Origin: Streptomyces sp. RPT161
GTDB lineage: Bacteria > Actinomycetota > Actinomycetes > Streptomycetales > Streptomycetaceae
DNA length: 64,000 nucleotides
Reading direction: 5' to 3'
NCBI RefSeq assembly: GCF_027533845.1
Contig: NZ_JAPZVN010000012.1
Span: 1 to 64,000 of the forward strand
Numbering within the stretch: position 1 is the first letter of the stretch; the number at the start of each line of letters is the position of its first letter. The notes beneath the pieces are model-generated. The model did no database searches, was not told the origin of the DNA, and saw nothing but the letters and a program-made list of their open reading frames with translations. Positions 27,192 through 37,868 of this stretch are shown one piece after another. The position numbers were made by a program, and so were the translations under genes.

Positions 27192-28271
27192 ATGCACCAC
27201 GACCCCGGACACCCCCCACGGCGCGTCAGCCGCCGTACGGTTCTCGGGGCCATCGCAGGCGTGGCGGCCGCTGGGGCGGCGGGCGGTTACGCCTGGGACC
27301 GCTTCGGCGGCGGCCACAGTGAGGCGAGCAGGGGCGCGCCGACCGCGGGCGGGGGCCCCGGCGCGCACTCCACCGGCGGCTACGGCTTCGAGCGGCTGTC
27401 CTCCCCGAACCGCACCGTGGTGCGGGCCGCCGACGGCGCCACGCTCGCCACCTTCACCGACGGCGCCCGTACCGCCGTGCTCACCGGCCCCTCCCGCCGG
27501 TTCACCGAGCCGCGGACCACCGCGGCCGCGGTGACCACCGACGCCTGGGTACGGGTGCTGCCCCACGAGTGGCGGCAGGACATGGAGAAGTCCTCCTGGT
27601 TCAAGGGCTGGTTCACCAAGGCGCTCGGCGACACCAGCCCCGACGTCTTCGCCGTGGCGTTCCAGTACAGCAGCGCCGGGGCCCCCGACAAGTACAACGC
27701 CTCCGGCGTGCGCTACGCGGGAACCGCGCACTTCGGCCCGCGCAACAACGCCGTCAGCAACCCGCTGGACTTCGCCTACCACGACGAGAAGTCAGACTTC
27801 TACGACTACCTGGGCATTCCCTGGACCTTTCCCGACGGCACACGGGTCGACCCGCGGAAGGCCCGCTACGGCGACATCGACTGCTCCGGCTTCCAACGCC
27901 TGGTGTGGGGCTACCGCATGGGCATTCCGCTGCACAACACCAACACCGCGGGCGCGGGCCTGCCTCGGCGCGCCTTCGCCATCGCCGCCTACGGCCCCGG
28001 CCGCCTGCTGATCCCCGACACCGGGCAGCAGCCCACCGACATCAGCGTCCTGCAACCCGGGGACCTGGTCTTCTTCGCCATCATCAAGTCCGATCCGAAG
28101 CTGATCGACCACTGCGGCATGTATCTGGGACTCGACGACCAGGGCCGCCACCGCTTCTACTCCAGCCGCTCCGCCGCCAACGGCCCGACCATGGGCGACA
28201 TGTCCGGCCACGCGCTCCTGGACGGCACCGACTTCTACGCCCGCGGCTTCCGGACGGCCCGCCGACTGTGA
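27192..28271 (+). CDS. Tat-exported NlpC/P60-type peptidase of the pgs locus
   Basis: A 359-residue protein with a twin-arginine signal (RRVSRRTVLGAIAGVAAAG). The C-terminal half has the NlpC/P60 catalytic Cys in DIDCSGFQRLVWGYRMG and the His in LIDHCGMYLGLDD. A middle region of about 130 residues is unassigned. NlpC/P60 enzymes cut gamma-glutamyl bonds in peptidoglycan or poly-gamma-glutamate, so it probably trims or releases the polymer, in the place where Bacillus uses CapD or PgdS. ATG 27192 follows AGGAGG. A collapsed paralogue lies at 43727-43979. Confidence 0.85.
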   Translation: MHHDPGHPPRRVSRRTVLGAIAGVAAAGAAGGYAWDRFGGGHSEASRGAPTAGGGPGAHSTGGYGFERLSSPNRTVVRAADGATLATFTDGARTAVLTGPSRRFTEPRTTAAAVTTDAWVRVLPHEWRQDMEKSSWFKGWFTKALGDTSPDVFAVAFQYSSAGAPDKYNASGVRYAGTAHFGPRNNAVSNPLDFAYHDEKSDFYDYLGIPWTFPDGTRVDPRKARYGDIDCSGFQRLVWGYRMGIPLHNTNTAGAGLPRRAFAIAAYGPGRLLIPDTGQQPTDISVLQPGDLVFFAIIKSDPKLIDHCGMYLGLDDQGRHRFYSSRSAANGPTMGDMSGHALLDGTDFYARGFRTARRL

Positions 28272-28325
28272 CGTCCCTTCATATCCGCAACCGCTGACCC
28301 GATACGTACCCCCGAGGGACCCGCC

Positions 28326-30251
28326 ATGGCCACCATCCCCGCAGATCAGCCCACCGGCGCGCGCCGCCGCCACCGGGCGGCGCCCCGCCGCCACTGGTCG
28401 GCGGGGCGCCGCTCCGGTCGGCCGGAAGCCACCCTGCGCTGGGAGCGCCCGGCCCTCGCGGCGGTGCTCGCCCTCGCCACGGTGCTGTACGCGTGGGGCA
28501 TCGGGCATGCCGCGATCCACCCCTTCTACAGCGCGGCGGTACGGTCGATGGCCACCAGCTGGCGCGCCTTCCTCTTCGGCGGGCTCGACCCCAGCGGTTC
28601 GATCACCATCGACAAGCTTCCCGGCGCCTTCTGGCCCGACGCCGTCGCCGTCTGGGTCTTCGGCCCGCACAGCTGGGCCGCCGCGCTCCCGCAGGTCATC
28701 GAGGGCGTGCTCACCGTCTACCTGCTCCACCGCATCGTGCGCGCCTGGGCGGGGCCGCTCGCCGCGCTGATCGCCGCACTGGCGCTCACCCTCACCCCGG
28801 TCACCGTGGTCCTCAACCGGGCCACGATCCCGGACACCGCGCTCACTCTGCTGCTGGTGGCGGCGGCCGGCGCGCTGCAGAAGGCCGTGCGCACCGGGCG
28901 GCTGCTGCCGTTGATCACCTGCGGGGTCTGGGTGGGACTCGCCTTCCAGACGAAGATGCTGCAGGCCTGGCTGGTGTTGCCGGTCTTCGCCGCGGTCTAC
29001 CAACTCGCCGCGCCCGGCTCACCGTTGAAGCGGGCCGTGCGTGTCCTGCTGGGCGGCACGACGGCCCTGGCCGTCTCCTGCTTCTGGGTGCTGATCGCCT
29101 GGGCGACGCCCGCCGCCGCCCGCCCCTACCTCGACGGAACGTCCAACAACAATCCGTTCAGTCTCGTCTTCGGCTACAACGGCCTGAGCCGCTTCGGCAG
29201 CAATCCCACCGCGTTCGGAGCCGTCCCTGGCACCGCCGCCAGCCGCACCACCGGCAACACCGGCTGGGACATGCTCGTCAACCACACCATCGGCCCGCAG
29301 ATCGCCTGGTTCCTGCCGCTCGCCGTGCTTTCCCTGGTGCTGGGCCTGATGTGGCGGGCGCGCCTGCCGCGCACCGACCTGCCCCGCGCGGGATTCGTGC
29401 TGTGGGGTGGCTGGCTGACAGTCCACGCCGTGGTGTTCAGCGCCTCCAACGGCAACCACGCCTACTACACCGCTGTCATCGCGCCGGCGCTCGCCGCGCT
29501 CGCCGGCGGCGGACTCGCCGTCTTCTGGACCGAGTTCGACAGCGGCGGCCCCCGGCGGGCGGCGCTGCCCGGCGCGATCGTGCTGACGGTGGTGTGGGCC
29601 CTGGTGGTCGACTGGCCGACCCGGTTCGTCTCCTGGCTGCTGCCGGTCGCCGTGATGCTCGCGCTCTGTAGCGCGTTGGGCCTGTGGACCAGGGGCCCGC
29701 GCACCACCCGGCGGCTGGTGCACGGTGCGCTGGCGTCCGGGGTGGCGGCCACGCTGGTCGTACCGGCCGGGTGGGCCGCCTCCAGCCTCGACCCGCGCTA
29801 CGCGGGTGCCTCGACCTCGCCGGTGGCCGGTCCGGTCGGCACCGCCTACGCCGACCTTGTCCACCACCGCGCCAAGGTCAGCAGCATCGGTCTCGACCAG
29901 CCGTCCGCCCGCGACAGCGCGGTGCTCAGCTACCTCACAGCGCACCGCCACGGCGAGAAGTACCTGCTCGCCACACAGGCGGCGTACACCGCTGAGCCGC
30001 TGCTGCGCGCCACGGCCCAACCCATGCTCGTCATGGGCGGCTTCACCGGGCGCACCCCGTTCCCCACCGCCCAGCAGCTCGGCGATCTGGTCGCCGCGCA
30101 CCAGCTCCGCTACGCGATGCTCACCACCCAGCGCCCCACCACCCCGGCCACCACCTGGGTCAAGAACCACTGCAGCCGGGTTCCTCCCTCCGCCTACGGC
30201 CGTACCACCAACGGCAGCTTCACCCTCTACGACTGCCAGCCCTGGGGGTGA
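28326..30251 (+). CDS. GT39-like membrane glycosyltransferase of the pgs locus
   Basis: A 641-residue polytopic protein with about 10-12 transmembrane segments. The first extracytoplasmic loop carries PSGSITIDKLPGAFWPDA, with the acidic residue pattern of PMT_2/ArnT-type (GT39/GT83) transferases that use polyprenyl-phosphate sugars. A C-terminal soluble domain of about 150 residues follows. Placement at the end of the pgs operon suggests that the polymer or its anchor is glycosylated. The sugar and the acceptor are unknown. Confidence 0.85.
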   Translation: MATIPADQPTGARRRHRAAPRRHWSAGRRSGRPEATLRWERPALAAVLALATVLYAWGIGHAAIHPFYSAAVRSMATSWRAFLFGGLDPSGSITIDKLPGAFWPDAVAVWVFGPHSWAAALPQVIEGVLTVYLLHRIVRAWAGPLAALIAALALTLTPVTVVLNRATIPDTALTLLLVAAAGALQKAVRTGRLLPLITCGVWVGLAFQTKMLQAWLVLPVFAAVYQLAAPGSPLKRAVRVLLGGTTALAVSCFWVLIAWATPAAARPYLDGTSNNNPFSLVFGYNGLSRFGSNPTAFGAVPGTAASRTTGNTGWDMLVNHTIGPQIAWFLPLAVLSLVLGLMWRARLPRTDLPRAGFVLWGGWLTVHAVVFSASNGNHAYYTAVIAPALAALAGGGLAVFWTEFDSGGPRRAALPGAIVLTVVWALVVDWPTRFVSWLLPVAVMLALCSALGLWTRGPRTTRRLVHGALASGVAATLVVPAGWAASSLDPRYAGASTSPVAGPVGTAYADLVHHRAKVSSIGLDQPSARDSAVLSYLTAHRHGEKYLLATQAAYTAEPLLRATAQPMLVMGGFTGRTPFPTAQQLGDLVAAHQLRYAMLTTQRPTTPATTWVKNHCSRVPPSAYGRTTNGSFTLYDCQPWG

Positions 30252-30502
30252 CCGGCGCCCCGGCTGCCACCGCACCGCGCAGACGGCGCCGCCCTCGGCG
30301 CTGGTGCCGCGTCACGAGGACGCGAGCGGGGTGAACCGCCGGAACGCCTTTTCCGTACAAGGTGGTTGGACCCGCGACATCGCAGTGGGTGGCGCAGGCG
30401 CCGCGTTACAGGGCTGACGAACATGTGTGGGCGGTGTGGCGGTACGGTGTGCGGCAGTCGATCGCCGGTCGCGCGATCGCGGACCACCAAGGGGGTTTCT
30501 CC

Positions 30503-31834
30503 ATGCCACACCGCCGACCGCCCCGCCGCAGCAGGCTGCTCTCCAGAGCTGTCGGCACGGCGGGTGCGCTGGCCGTCGTCCTGGGCGCGGGGATAGCGCC
30601 CGCGTCGGCCGCCGCTAAAGCACCCGGCGCGCCCGCCACCGGATTCTCACCCGACGAGGACGTCCCCTGGGCGCCCACCAAGGATGAGGCACCGTTGCAG
30701 CACAAGTCCGTCCACCCGGCGACCACCCGCGGCCGCACGGACGGCGATGCGCTCCAGCTCAACCTCCCGGCGCCGACCGGGCGTTACTCGGTCGGGACGG
30801 TCAGCCTCCACCTCGTCGACACGTCCCGTACGGATCCGTACGTGCCCGGCAACGCGCGCGAACTGATGGTCTCCGTCTGGTACCCGGCCGCCTCCACCTC
30901 GGGGCACGCGCAGGCGCCGTGGATGCCGTCGGTCTCCGGAGCCAGCTTCCTCGCCTCGCGCGGCCTGTCTCCCGATGAGGTCTCCCTGCCCGAGACGGCT
31001 GGCCACGTACTCGCCCCGGTCGACACCAAGCTCGGCAAGCTGCCCGTCCTGCTCTACTCCACAGGGCTGCACTCCGACCGTGCGATGGGTACCGCCCTCG
31101 TCGAGGACCTCGCCAGTCGCGGGTACATCGTCGTCACCGTCGACCACACCCACGACGCGAACGAAGTCGAGTTCCCCGGCGGGCGACTTGAGACCGACGC
31201 CATGCCGTCCAACGCGCACTCCTCCCACACGGTCGCCGTGCGCGCGGCGGACATCCACTTCGTCATCAACCAGCTCGCCAAGATCGCCAAGGGTGGTAAC
31301 CCCGACGTCGACCACGCCAAGCTCCCCTCGGGCCTGGCCAGCGCCGTCGACATGTCGCGCATCGGGATGTTCGGTTGGTCGCTGGGCGGCGCCGCGGTGC
31401 CGACCTCCATGCAACTCGACTCGCGCATCGCCGCAGGGGCCGACCTCGACGGCCAGTTCTTCGGCCCCGCGACCAGCGAGAACCTCAACCGGCCCTTCAT
31501 GCTTTTCAGTTCGGGCACCCACAACCGCAACAACGACTCCTCGTGGCGCACGTTCTGGTCCCATCTGACCGGCTACCGGCTCGACATCCAACTCAAGGGC
31601 TCGGCCCACCTGTCGTTCAGCGACAACGAGGCGATGGTCCCCCAGGAGGCGGATCTCCTGGGGCTCTCCCAGTCCGACCTCCAGCAGCAGTTCGGCACCA
31701 TCGACCCCAACCGCGCCATCGACGTCGAGCGCGTCTACCTCGCCGCGTTCTTCGACCAGCAGCTTCGCAACAAGCACAGCACTCTCCTCAACGGCCCCAA
31801 CAAGCAGTACCCAGAAATCAACTTCGTCCGCTGA
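30503..31834 (+). CDS. secreted alpha/beta hydrolase (PAF-acetylhydrolase-like)
   Basis: A 443-residue protein. The N-terminal signal has RRPPRRSRLLSR, a hydrophobic core and ASA cleavage. The nucleophile elbow is GMFGWSLGGAA (GxSxG), the acid is likely in AGADLDGQFFG and the His in GSAHLSFSD, in the arrangement of platelet-activating-factor acetylhydrolase II. It would be an extracellular esterase or lipase. ATG 30503 follows AAGGGGG. It may be an independent unit: a 250-bp gap separates it from the pgs operon. Confidence 0.87.
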   Translation: MPHRRPPRRSRLLSRAVGTAGALAVVLGAGIAPASAAAKAPGAPATGFSPDEDVPWAPTKDEAPLQHKSVHPATTRGRTDGDALQLNLPAPTGRYSVGTVSLHLVDTSRTDPYVPGNARELMVSVWYPAASTSGHAQAPWMPSVSGASFLASRGLSPDEVSLPETAGHVLAPVDTKLGKLPVLLYSTGLHSDRAMGTALVEDLASRGYIVVTVDHTHDANEVEFPGGRLETDAMPSNAHSSHTVAVRAADIHFVINQLAKIAKGGNPDVDHAKLPSGLASAVDMSRIGMFGWSLGGAAVPTSMQLDSRIAAGADLDGQFFGPATSENLNRPFMLFSSGTHNRNNDSSWRTFWSHLTGYRLDIQLKGSAHLSFSDNEAMVPQEADLLGLSQSDLQQQFGTIDPNRAIDVERVYLAAFFDQQLRNKHSTLLNGPNKQYPEINFVR

Positions 31835-31868
31835 CCGCCACACCGACTCCGGCCTCGTGATCCGGCCC

Positions 31869-31929
31869 GAGCACACGAAGGCCCAGGCCAGCCGGTTGAT
31901 CACCGGCTGGCCTGGGCCTTCGTGTGCTC
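31869..31929. terminator. bidirectional hairpin between hydrolase and P450
   Basis: A perfect 28-bp inverted repeat (31869-31896 and 31902-31929) with a 5-nt loop, between convergent genes. It can end transcription from both sides. Confidence 0.9.
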
Positions 31930-32126
31930 GGACCGGCCAGCGGCCGGCACCCAGCCACGACCGACTGGGGCGACTGGCGAAGGACGACTCACCGCGGATC
32001 ACTCAGGAGGCCCGCCAGGGCCTTGAGCGCGCTTTGGACCTCGCCTTGTGGATGGATCTGTACTCCCCGACTGTCAGCCGCTCGTGACCTGGCCGAGGGC
32101 GGATGACGCGCAGGCGGCGACGGCAG

Positions 32127-33257
32127 TCAGCGAGACCCCGCGGTGGCGTCCCCGGCGATCCGGGGAGGGCGTTCAAGCCCGTTGCGGCGGCGGCGCACCT
32201 TTGTCTTCGGGCCGATGTGCACGGCATCGACGCCGAGCAGCCCCTCGAACGGCACATACGCCTCGCGCTGCCCGGGGGCCACCATCAGGTCGGTCTCGCG
32301 GATGTGGCTGAGCAGCAGTTCGGCGAGTGGCATGACCATGTGGCGGCCCCAGCAGCGTTCGGAGGCGTGGCCGAAGGGCATGTAGCCGGGGGTGTCGTCG
32401 GGGTCGAGCGCATCCCAGCGTTCCGGGCGGAACTCGTGCGGGTGGTCCCACAGGGCGGGGTCGCGGTGGGTGAGCAGCGGCAGCATCAGCACATCGTCCG
32501 CGGCGCCGATGCGCGGGTCGATGGCCGGGTACTCGGGGGAAGCGTCGCGGAGCATGTTCCACGACGGCGGCAAGAGCCGCATCGCCTCCCAGATGATGTT
32601 CCGCGTGGGAACGCCGTCGTCGAACGGGGCGCCGAGCCACAGGGCGTTGGCGACGAGAGTGGAGACGGTGAAGCAGACCGGGGCGGCCAGACGCCGGTAG
32701 ATGCCCATCGCCCAGCGGCGGTCCTGATACCCCTCGGCTTCGGCGAAGAGGTTCCCGGTGTGCGTCAGTTGCGGCCCCGGTGTCGGCCGCCCGGGCAGGG
32801 CGGCGCCGGCGACGATGGTGATCCAGGTCAGCTTGGGCGTCAGCTCCAGCGTGCGGGACATGAGGATCTTCAGGCGGTAGGGGTCGTCCCGCAGGACGAG
32901 GTCCCGCAGGAACATGTGCCCGGTGATCGGCCATGGCCCCGACAGATCCGTTGTCTTCGGCAGCGGGTCGGGCTGCTCCAGTGCGGTGCGCACATCCTTG
33001 CCGATGGTGCGAATGCCCGCCGACGCCTCTGCCTTCGAGATCGACCGGCCGTGCAGCGGCTTGAAAGTGGGCCGCTCCGTCTCGGTCGCCTTCCTCCCCG
33101 CGAGGATCTTGTCGGACAGTTCGGCCCCGGCGATGCCGATGGTGTCCGGTTCCAGGCGGATGAGGTCCTTGCCCAGGTGGTCATCGAGCAGAGCTCGAAG
33201 ACGCGGATGGAAGACCGTGGTCCGGCGCACGGCAGGGTGGGGTGTGGAAGCAGGCAA
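32127..33257 (-). CDS. cytochrome P450, predicted atropopeptide-forming
   Basis: About 376 residues. The heme-binding motif is PFGHASERCWGRHM, with Cys as the thiolate ligand. The K-helix ExxR is EAMRLLPP. It lies 115 bp downstream of the peptide gene ending AWYHWY on the same strand. In known atropopeptide (tryptorubin) loci, one P450 installs the C-C and C-N crosslinks between aromatic residues, so that role is proposed. The start is uncertain: TTG 33257 follows GGAG at 7 nt and precedes family-like sequence (PAVRRTTVFHPRLRALLDDH), while the open frame extends to 33506 across the precursor, which is unlikely. Confidence 0.85.
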   Translation of the reverse strand: MPASTPHPAVRRTTVFHPRLRALLDDHLGKDLIRLEPDTIGIAGAELSDKILAGRKATETERPTFKPLHGRSISKAEASAGIRTIGKDVRTALEQPDPLPKTTDLSGPWPITGHMFLRDLVLRDDPYRLKILMSRTLELTPKLTWITIVAGAALPGRPTPGPQLTHTGNLFAEAEGYQDRRWAMGIYRRLAAPVCFTVSTLVANALWLGAPFDDGVPTRNIIWEAMRLLPPSWNMLRDASPEYPAIDPRIGAADDVLMLPLLTHRDPALWDHPHEFRPERWDALDPDDTPGYMPFGHASERCWGRHMVMPLAELLLSHIRETDLMVAPGQREAYVPFEGLLGVDAVHIGPKTKVRRRRNGLERPPRIAGDATAGSR

Positions 33258-33372
33258 CAGGACGCTCCGTGGCGTGGATGCGGACCAGGGCCCGCAACCG
33301 GCGGAACCCAGCAGCTCGGGGAACGAGGAGCCGGTGCCGGTGTGCGGGCCCGGTGCTGGAATCGCTGGCGGT

Positions 33373-33447
33373 TTAGTACCAGTGGTACCAGGCGACGCGC
33401 TTGAAGCTGCGCGCGCCGAAGATCGCCTCGCGGATCTTCTTGGCCAT
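33373..33447 (-). CDS. atropopeptide precursor, predicted core AWYHWY
   Basis: A 24-residue gene whose C-terminus is AWYHWY. Tryptorubin A, the founding atropopeptide, is a processed AWYIWY hexapeptide encoded at a precursor C-terminus beside a P450. The match of length, position and aromatic spacing is close, with His replacing Ile at position 4. The leader is 18 residues, basic (AKKIREAI, SFKRV). A very strong Shine-Dalgarno (GGAGGGGGG) lies 6 nt before the ATG. The P450 follows on the same strand. No dedicated protease or exporter is adjacent, as in known loci. The gene is too short for usual ORF callers. Confidence 0.85.
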   Translation of the reverse strand: MAKKIREAIFGARSFKRVAWYHWY

Positions 33448-33492
33448 GGTGTCCCCCCTCCCTCGACGTCGCACATCACATGGGCGGTGGGA

Positions 33493-33563
33493 CACGCCAG
33501 TTTCACGTCCCCCGAGGTGGGAGACCTGTCGGTCCAACCGATGAGACGCAGTGAACTGGCGTG
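33493..33563 (-). repeat. long inverted repeat upstream of atropopeptide precursor
   Basis: CACGCCAGTTTCAC (33493-33506) and GTGAACTGGCGTG (33551-33563) are complementary apart from one extra T, separated by 44 bp. It lies 46-116 bp upstream of the precursor start, so it could be an operator pair or a 5' leader structure. Confidence 0.5.
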
Positions 33564-33820
33564 CGTCAGGAGATGTCAACGGGTCTGACGAGGGCAAGTA
33601 GGCAGTTTGATGCTCAAGTTGACTGTGAGTTGTGCATCAGGCACTCATGTGTGACGCAAGGTTAGGCACTGTGCGACACCAGATGAGCAGCAGGTGAACA
33701 AAGCGCCACCCGTCACGACCGGCGGCGGCTGAGAACTGCCAACAAGGCCTTGCCGAACCGGCGTTGGCCGTTGAGGGTTTCGGCCAGTAGGCCGCACCGG
33801 CTCCGGCGCGCTACGGCGCG

Positions 33821-34231
33821 CTAGGCGCAGGACGGGCACAACCCCCGGTAGGTGACCACGACTTCCGACACCGTGAAGCCGAACCGTTCCCCGGCGGGGA
33901 GGTCGGCCAGCGGATCGCCGGTCGGGTGGACGTCGCGGATGGTGCCGCAGTTGGAGCACACGAGGTGCTGGTGCGGGCGGTGCGCGTTGGGGTCGTAACG
34001 CTTCGCGCGGCCGTCGGTGGAGACCTCCACGACCTCCCCGAGGGACACCAGCTCGCCCAAGGTGTTGTAGACGGTCGCCCGGGAGATCTCGGGCAGCCGC
34101 TCGGCCGCGCGGGTGTGCACCTCGTCGGCCGTGAGGTGCACGTGCTCGCCGTCGAGGACCTCCGCAACGGCACGCCGCTGGGAGGTCATCCGCCAGCCGC
34201 GTCCTCGCAGTCGCTCCAGCAGGTCACTCAT
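33821..34231 (-). CDS. Fur family transcriptional regulator (CatR/PerR-like)
   Basis: A 136-residue Fur-type repressor. The winged helix contains RGWRMTSQRRAVAEVL and SRATVYNTLGELV. The metal site includes HRPHQHLVCSNCG and a C-terminal CPSC pair, so the structural zinc Cys4 site is intact. The sequence is nearer to the peroxide-sensing actinobacterial CatR/FurA group than to iron or zinc sensors. It is divergent from katG, 378 bp away, and probably represses it and itself, being relieved by peroxide. A broken furA-like gene lies between. Confidence 0.9.
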   Translation of the reverse strand: MSDLLERLRGRGWRMTSQRRAVAEVLDGEHVHLTADEVHTRAAERLPEISRATVYNTLGELVSLGEVVEVSTDGRAKRYDPNAHRPHQHLVCSNCGTIRDVHPTGDPLADLPAGERFGFTVSEVVVTYRGLCPSCA

Positions 34232-34306
34232 ATCGGTTCACCTATCAGGTTCGGTGGGTGCCCGAAGTTCACCGGGATCCGATTGGGTACGGGTTTCGCA
34301 TGCTTC

Positions 34307-34334
34307 TTGACTTGGACTCTGTCCATCGTAGGAT
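34307..34334 (+). promoter_or_regulatory. katG promoter with internal palindrome
   Basis: TTGACT (34307-34312) and TAGGAT (34329-34334) with a 16-bp spacer form a good vegetative-type promoter. The spacer holds the palindrome TGGACTCTGTCCA (34313-34325), a candidate Fur-family operator. It sits just upstream of the broken furA and 280 bp before katG. Confidence 0.6.
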
Positions 34335-34390
34335 CGCTTCCGGTGATAACCAAGGGACAGGAAGACTCCAGTACGGCAGGAGACAGAGAC

Positions 34391-34560
34391 TTGACGGGAC
34401 CCCCGCCGAGGAACTGCGCGGTGCCAGCCTGCGGGTGACGGCCGCCCGCGTCGCGCTGCCCGACGACCGCCCGGGACGGAGACCACCTCCGTGTCGAGGC
34501 GATCGTCTCCAGGGCGCGCGATCGCATGGGCCATGTCTGCCTGTACCCCGACTGTTCCAC
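34391..34560 (+). pseudogene. furA remnant between fur and katG
   Basis: Two plus-strand frames read PAEELRGASLRVTAARVAL, then after a frameshift between about 34456 and 34478, GDHLRVEAIVSRARDRMGHV. These match in order the N-terminal DNA-binding half of actinobacterial FurA/FurS, which normally precedes katG (cpeB) in one operon. The rest of the protein is missing. It appears that the cis furA has decayed. Confidence 0.7.
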
Positions 34561-34594
34561 CGCCCGCAGTTCCGGAACACCGTGATCCGCCTAG

Positions 34595-36841
<2,247 letters not shown>

Positions 36842-36845
36842 TGAC

Positions 36846-36883
36846 GACGTCCAGGTCGGCCCGCACGGGCCGACCTGGACGTC
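36846..36883 (+). terminator. hairpin after katG
   Basis: A perfect 18-bp inverted repeat (36846-36863 and 36866-36883) starting 4 nt after the stop codon. Confidence 0.88.
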
Positions 36884-36933
36884 CGGCAAGCCCGCCGTCC
36901 GCCATCAGGCGCCCCTGACCTGGTTCCCTTGGC

Positions 36934-37425
36934 TCAGCCGAGGGTCGTGAGCAGGGTGTCGAGGCGCTCGTACCCCTCGGTGACACCCTGGCCCATGCCG
37001 CTGGCCAGGATCGCGTCACGGGCGGCGAGGGAGTCGACCACCGACAGGATGGTGACGCGAGTGCGGTCGTCGCCGAGATCCTCGAATGCGGCGGTGTCCA
37101 GGCTGACACCGTCGGGCACACCCTCGAAGGTGAAGGTCTGCACGAGCCTTTCGTGGGGGCGCACCTCGTGGAAGGAGCCGTAGAAGGCGGCGACTTCCTG
37201 GCCCTCCCGGATCGCGCGGTAGCGATAACTGCCGCCGGTCCGCATGTCCCAGCTGTCGATCTTCGTGGTGACGCTCTTGGGGCCGAGCCACTGCGCCACG
37301 AGGTCCGGATCCGTCCATGCGCGGAAGACCTTGGCGGGGGGCGCGGCGAACTCGCGGGTGATGCGGATGGTGGGGAGCTGGGGGTCGGCCTCGACGCGGG
37401 TCTCGTGAGCGGGTCGGCTCGTCAT
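36934..37425 (-). CDS. SRPBCC/AHSA1-type protein
   Basis: A 163-residue START-like protein. ITREFAAPPAKVFRAWTDPDLVAQWLGPKS is the AHSA1-type beginning, with GGSYRYRAIREGQEVAAFYG after it. The fold holds a hydrophobic cavity; actual ligands are mostly unknown. Its start overlaps the stop of the ArsR gene by four bases (ATGA). ArsR-SRPBCC pairs are common in actinobacteria, and the regulator probably controls the pair. Confidence 0.9.
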   Translation of the reverse strand: MTSRPAHETRVEADPQLPTIRITREFAAPPAKVFRAWTDPDLVAQWLGPKSVTTKIDSWDMRTGGSYRYRAIREGQEVAAFYGSFHEVRPHERLVQTFTFEGVPDGVSLDTAAFEDLGDDRTRVTILSVVDSLAARDAILASGMGQGVTEGYERLDTLLTTLG

Positions 37426-37763
37426 GATGCTTCCTCCTCTTCCTCGTCAAGTGACGCCAGGACGGCGTCCAGGCGCTGGAAGCGCTCCTCGGCGCGGCGC
37501 CGATAGCGATCAATCCAGGCGGTCATGAGGTCGAGCACCTCGGCTTCGAGGTGGCACGGGCGGCGCTGGGCATCGCGGCTGCGGCTGATCAGCCCGGCGT
37601 CCTCCAGCACCTTCAGGTGCTTGGACACCGCCTGGAGCGAGACGTCGAACGGTTCGGCCAGCTGTCCCGGAGTGGCGTCACCGAGCGAGAGCCGGGCGAT
37701 GATGTCCCGCCTGGTCGGATCCGCGAGCGCGGTGAACGCTCGGGAGAGCCGTTCGTCCGTCAC
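37422..37763 (-). CDS. ArsR family regulator
   Basis: A 113-residue winged-helix protein: FTALADPTRRDIIARLSLGD and SLQAVSKHLKVLEDAGLISR are typical of the ArsR/SdpR branch. No Cys-based metal site is visible in the alpha-3 region (QAVSKHL), so it is unlikely to be a metal sensor. It is the first gene of a two-gene operon with the SRPBCC protein. The C-terminus ends in an acidic run (DEEEEEAS). Confidence 0.9.
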   Translation of the reverse strand: MTDERLSRAFTALADPTRRDIIARLSLGDATPGQLAEPFDVSLQAVSKHLKVLEDAGLISRSRDAQRRPCHLEAEVLDLMTAWIDRYRRRAEERFQRLDAVLASLDEEEEEAS

Positions 37764-37868
37764 TGGGTGCCTCCGGATGCCTCGTTCTCAACCGACTGGT
37801 TGAGAACAAAGCTACACCTCCGGTCCGCGTAAGTACGAGCCCTCTTGCCTGTTCCGCCGTGGCGGATG

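Noticed and set aside
24886-27219. 777-codon minus-strand frame over pgsB and pgsC
   Set aside because: Low-complexity His/Arg/Gly composition is typical of an antisense frame; pgsB and pgsC are unmistakable on the plus strand.
30684-31568. Ser/Thr/Pro-rich plus-strand frames within the secreted hydrolase
   Set aside because: These are alternative frames of the alpha/beta hydrolase, which has the GxSxG motif.
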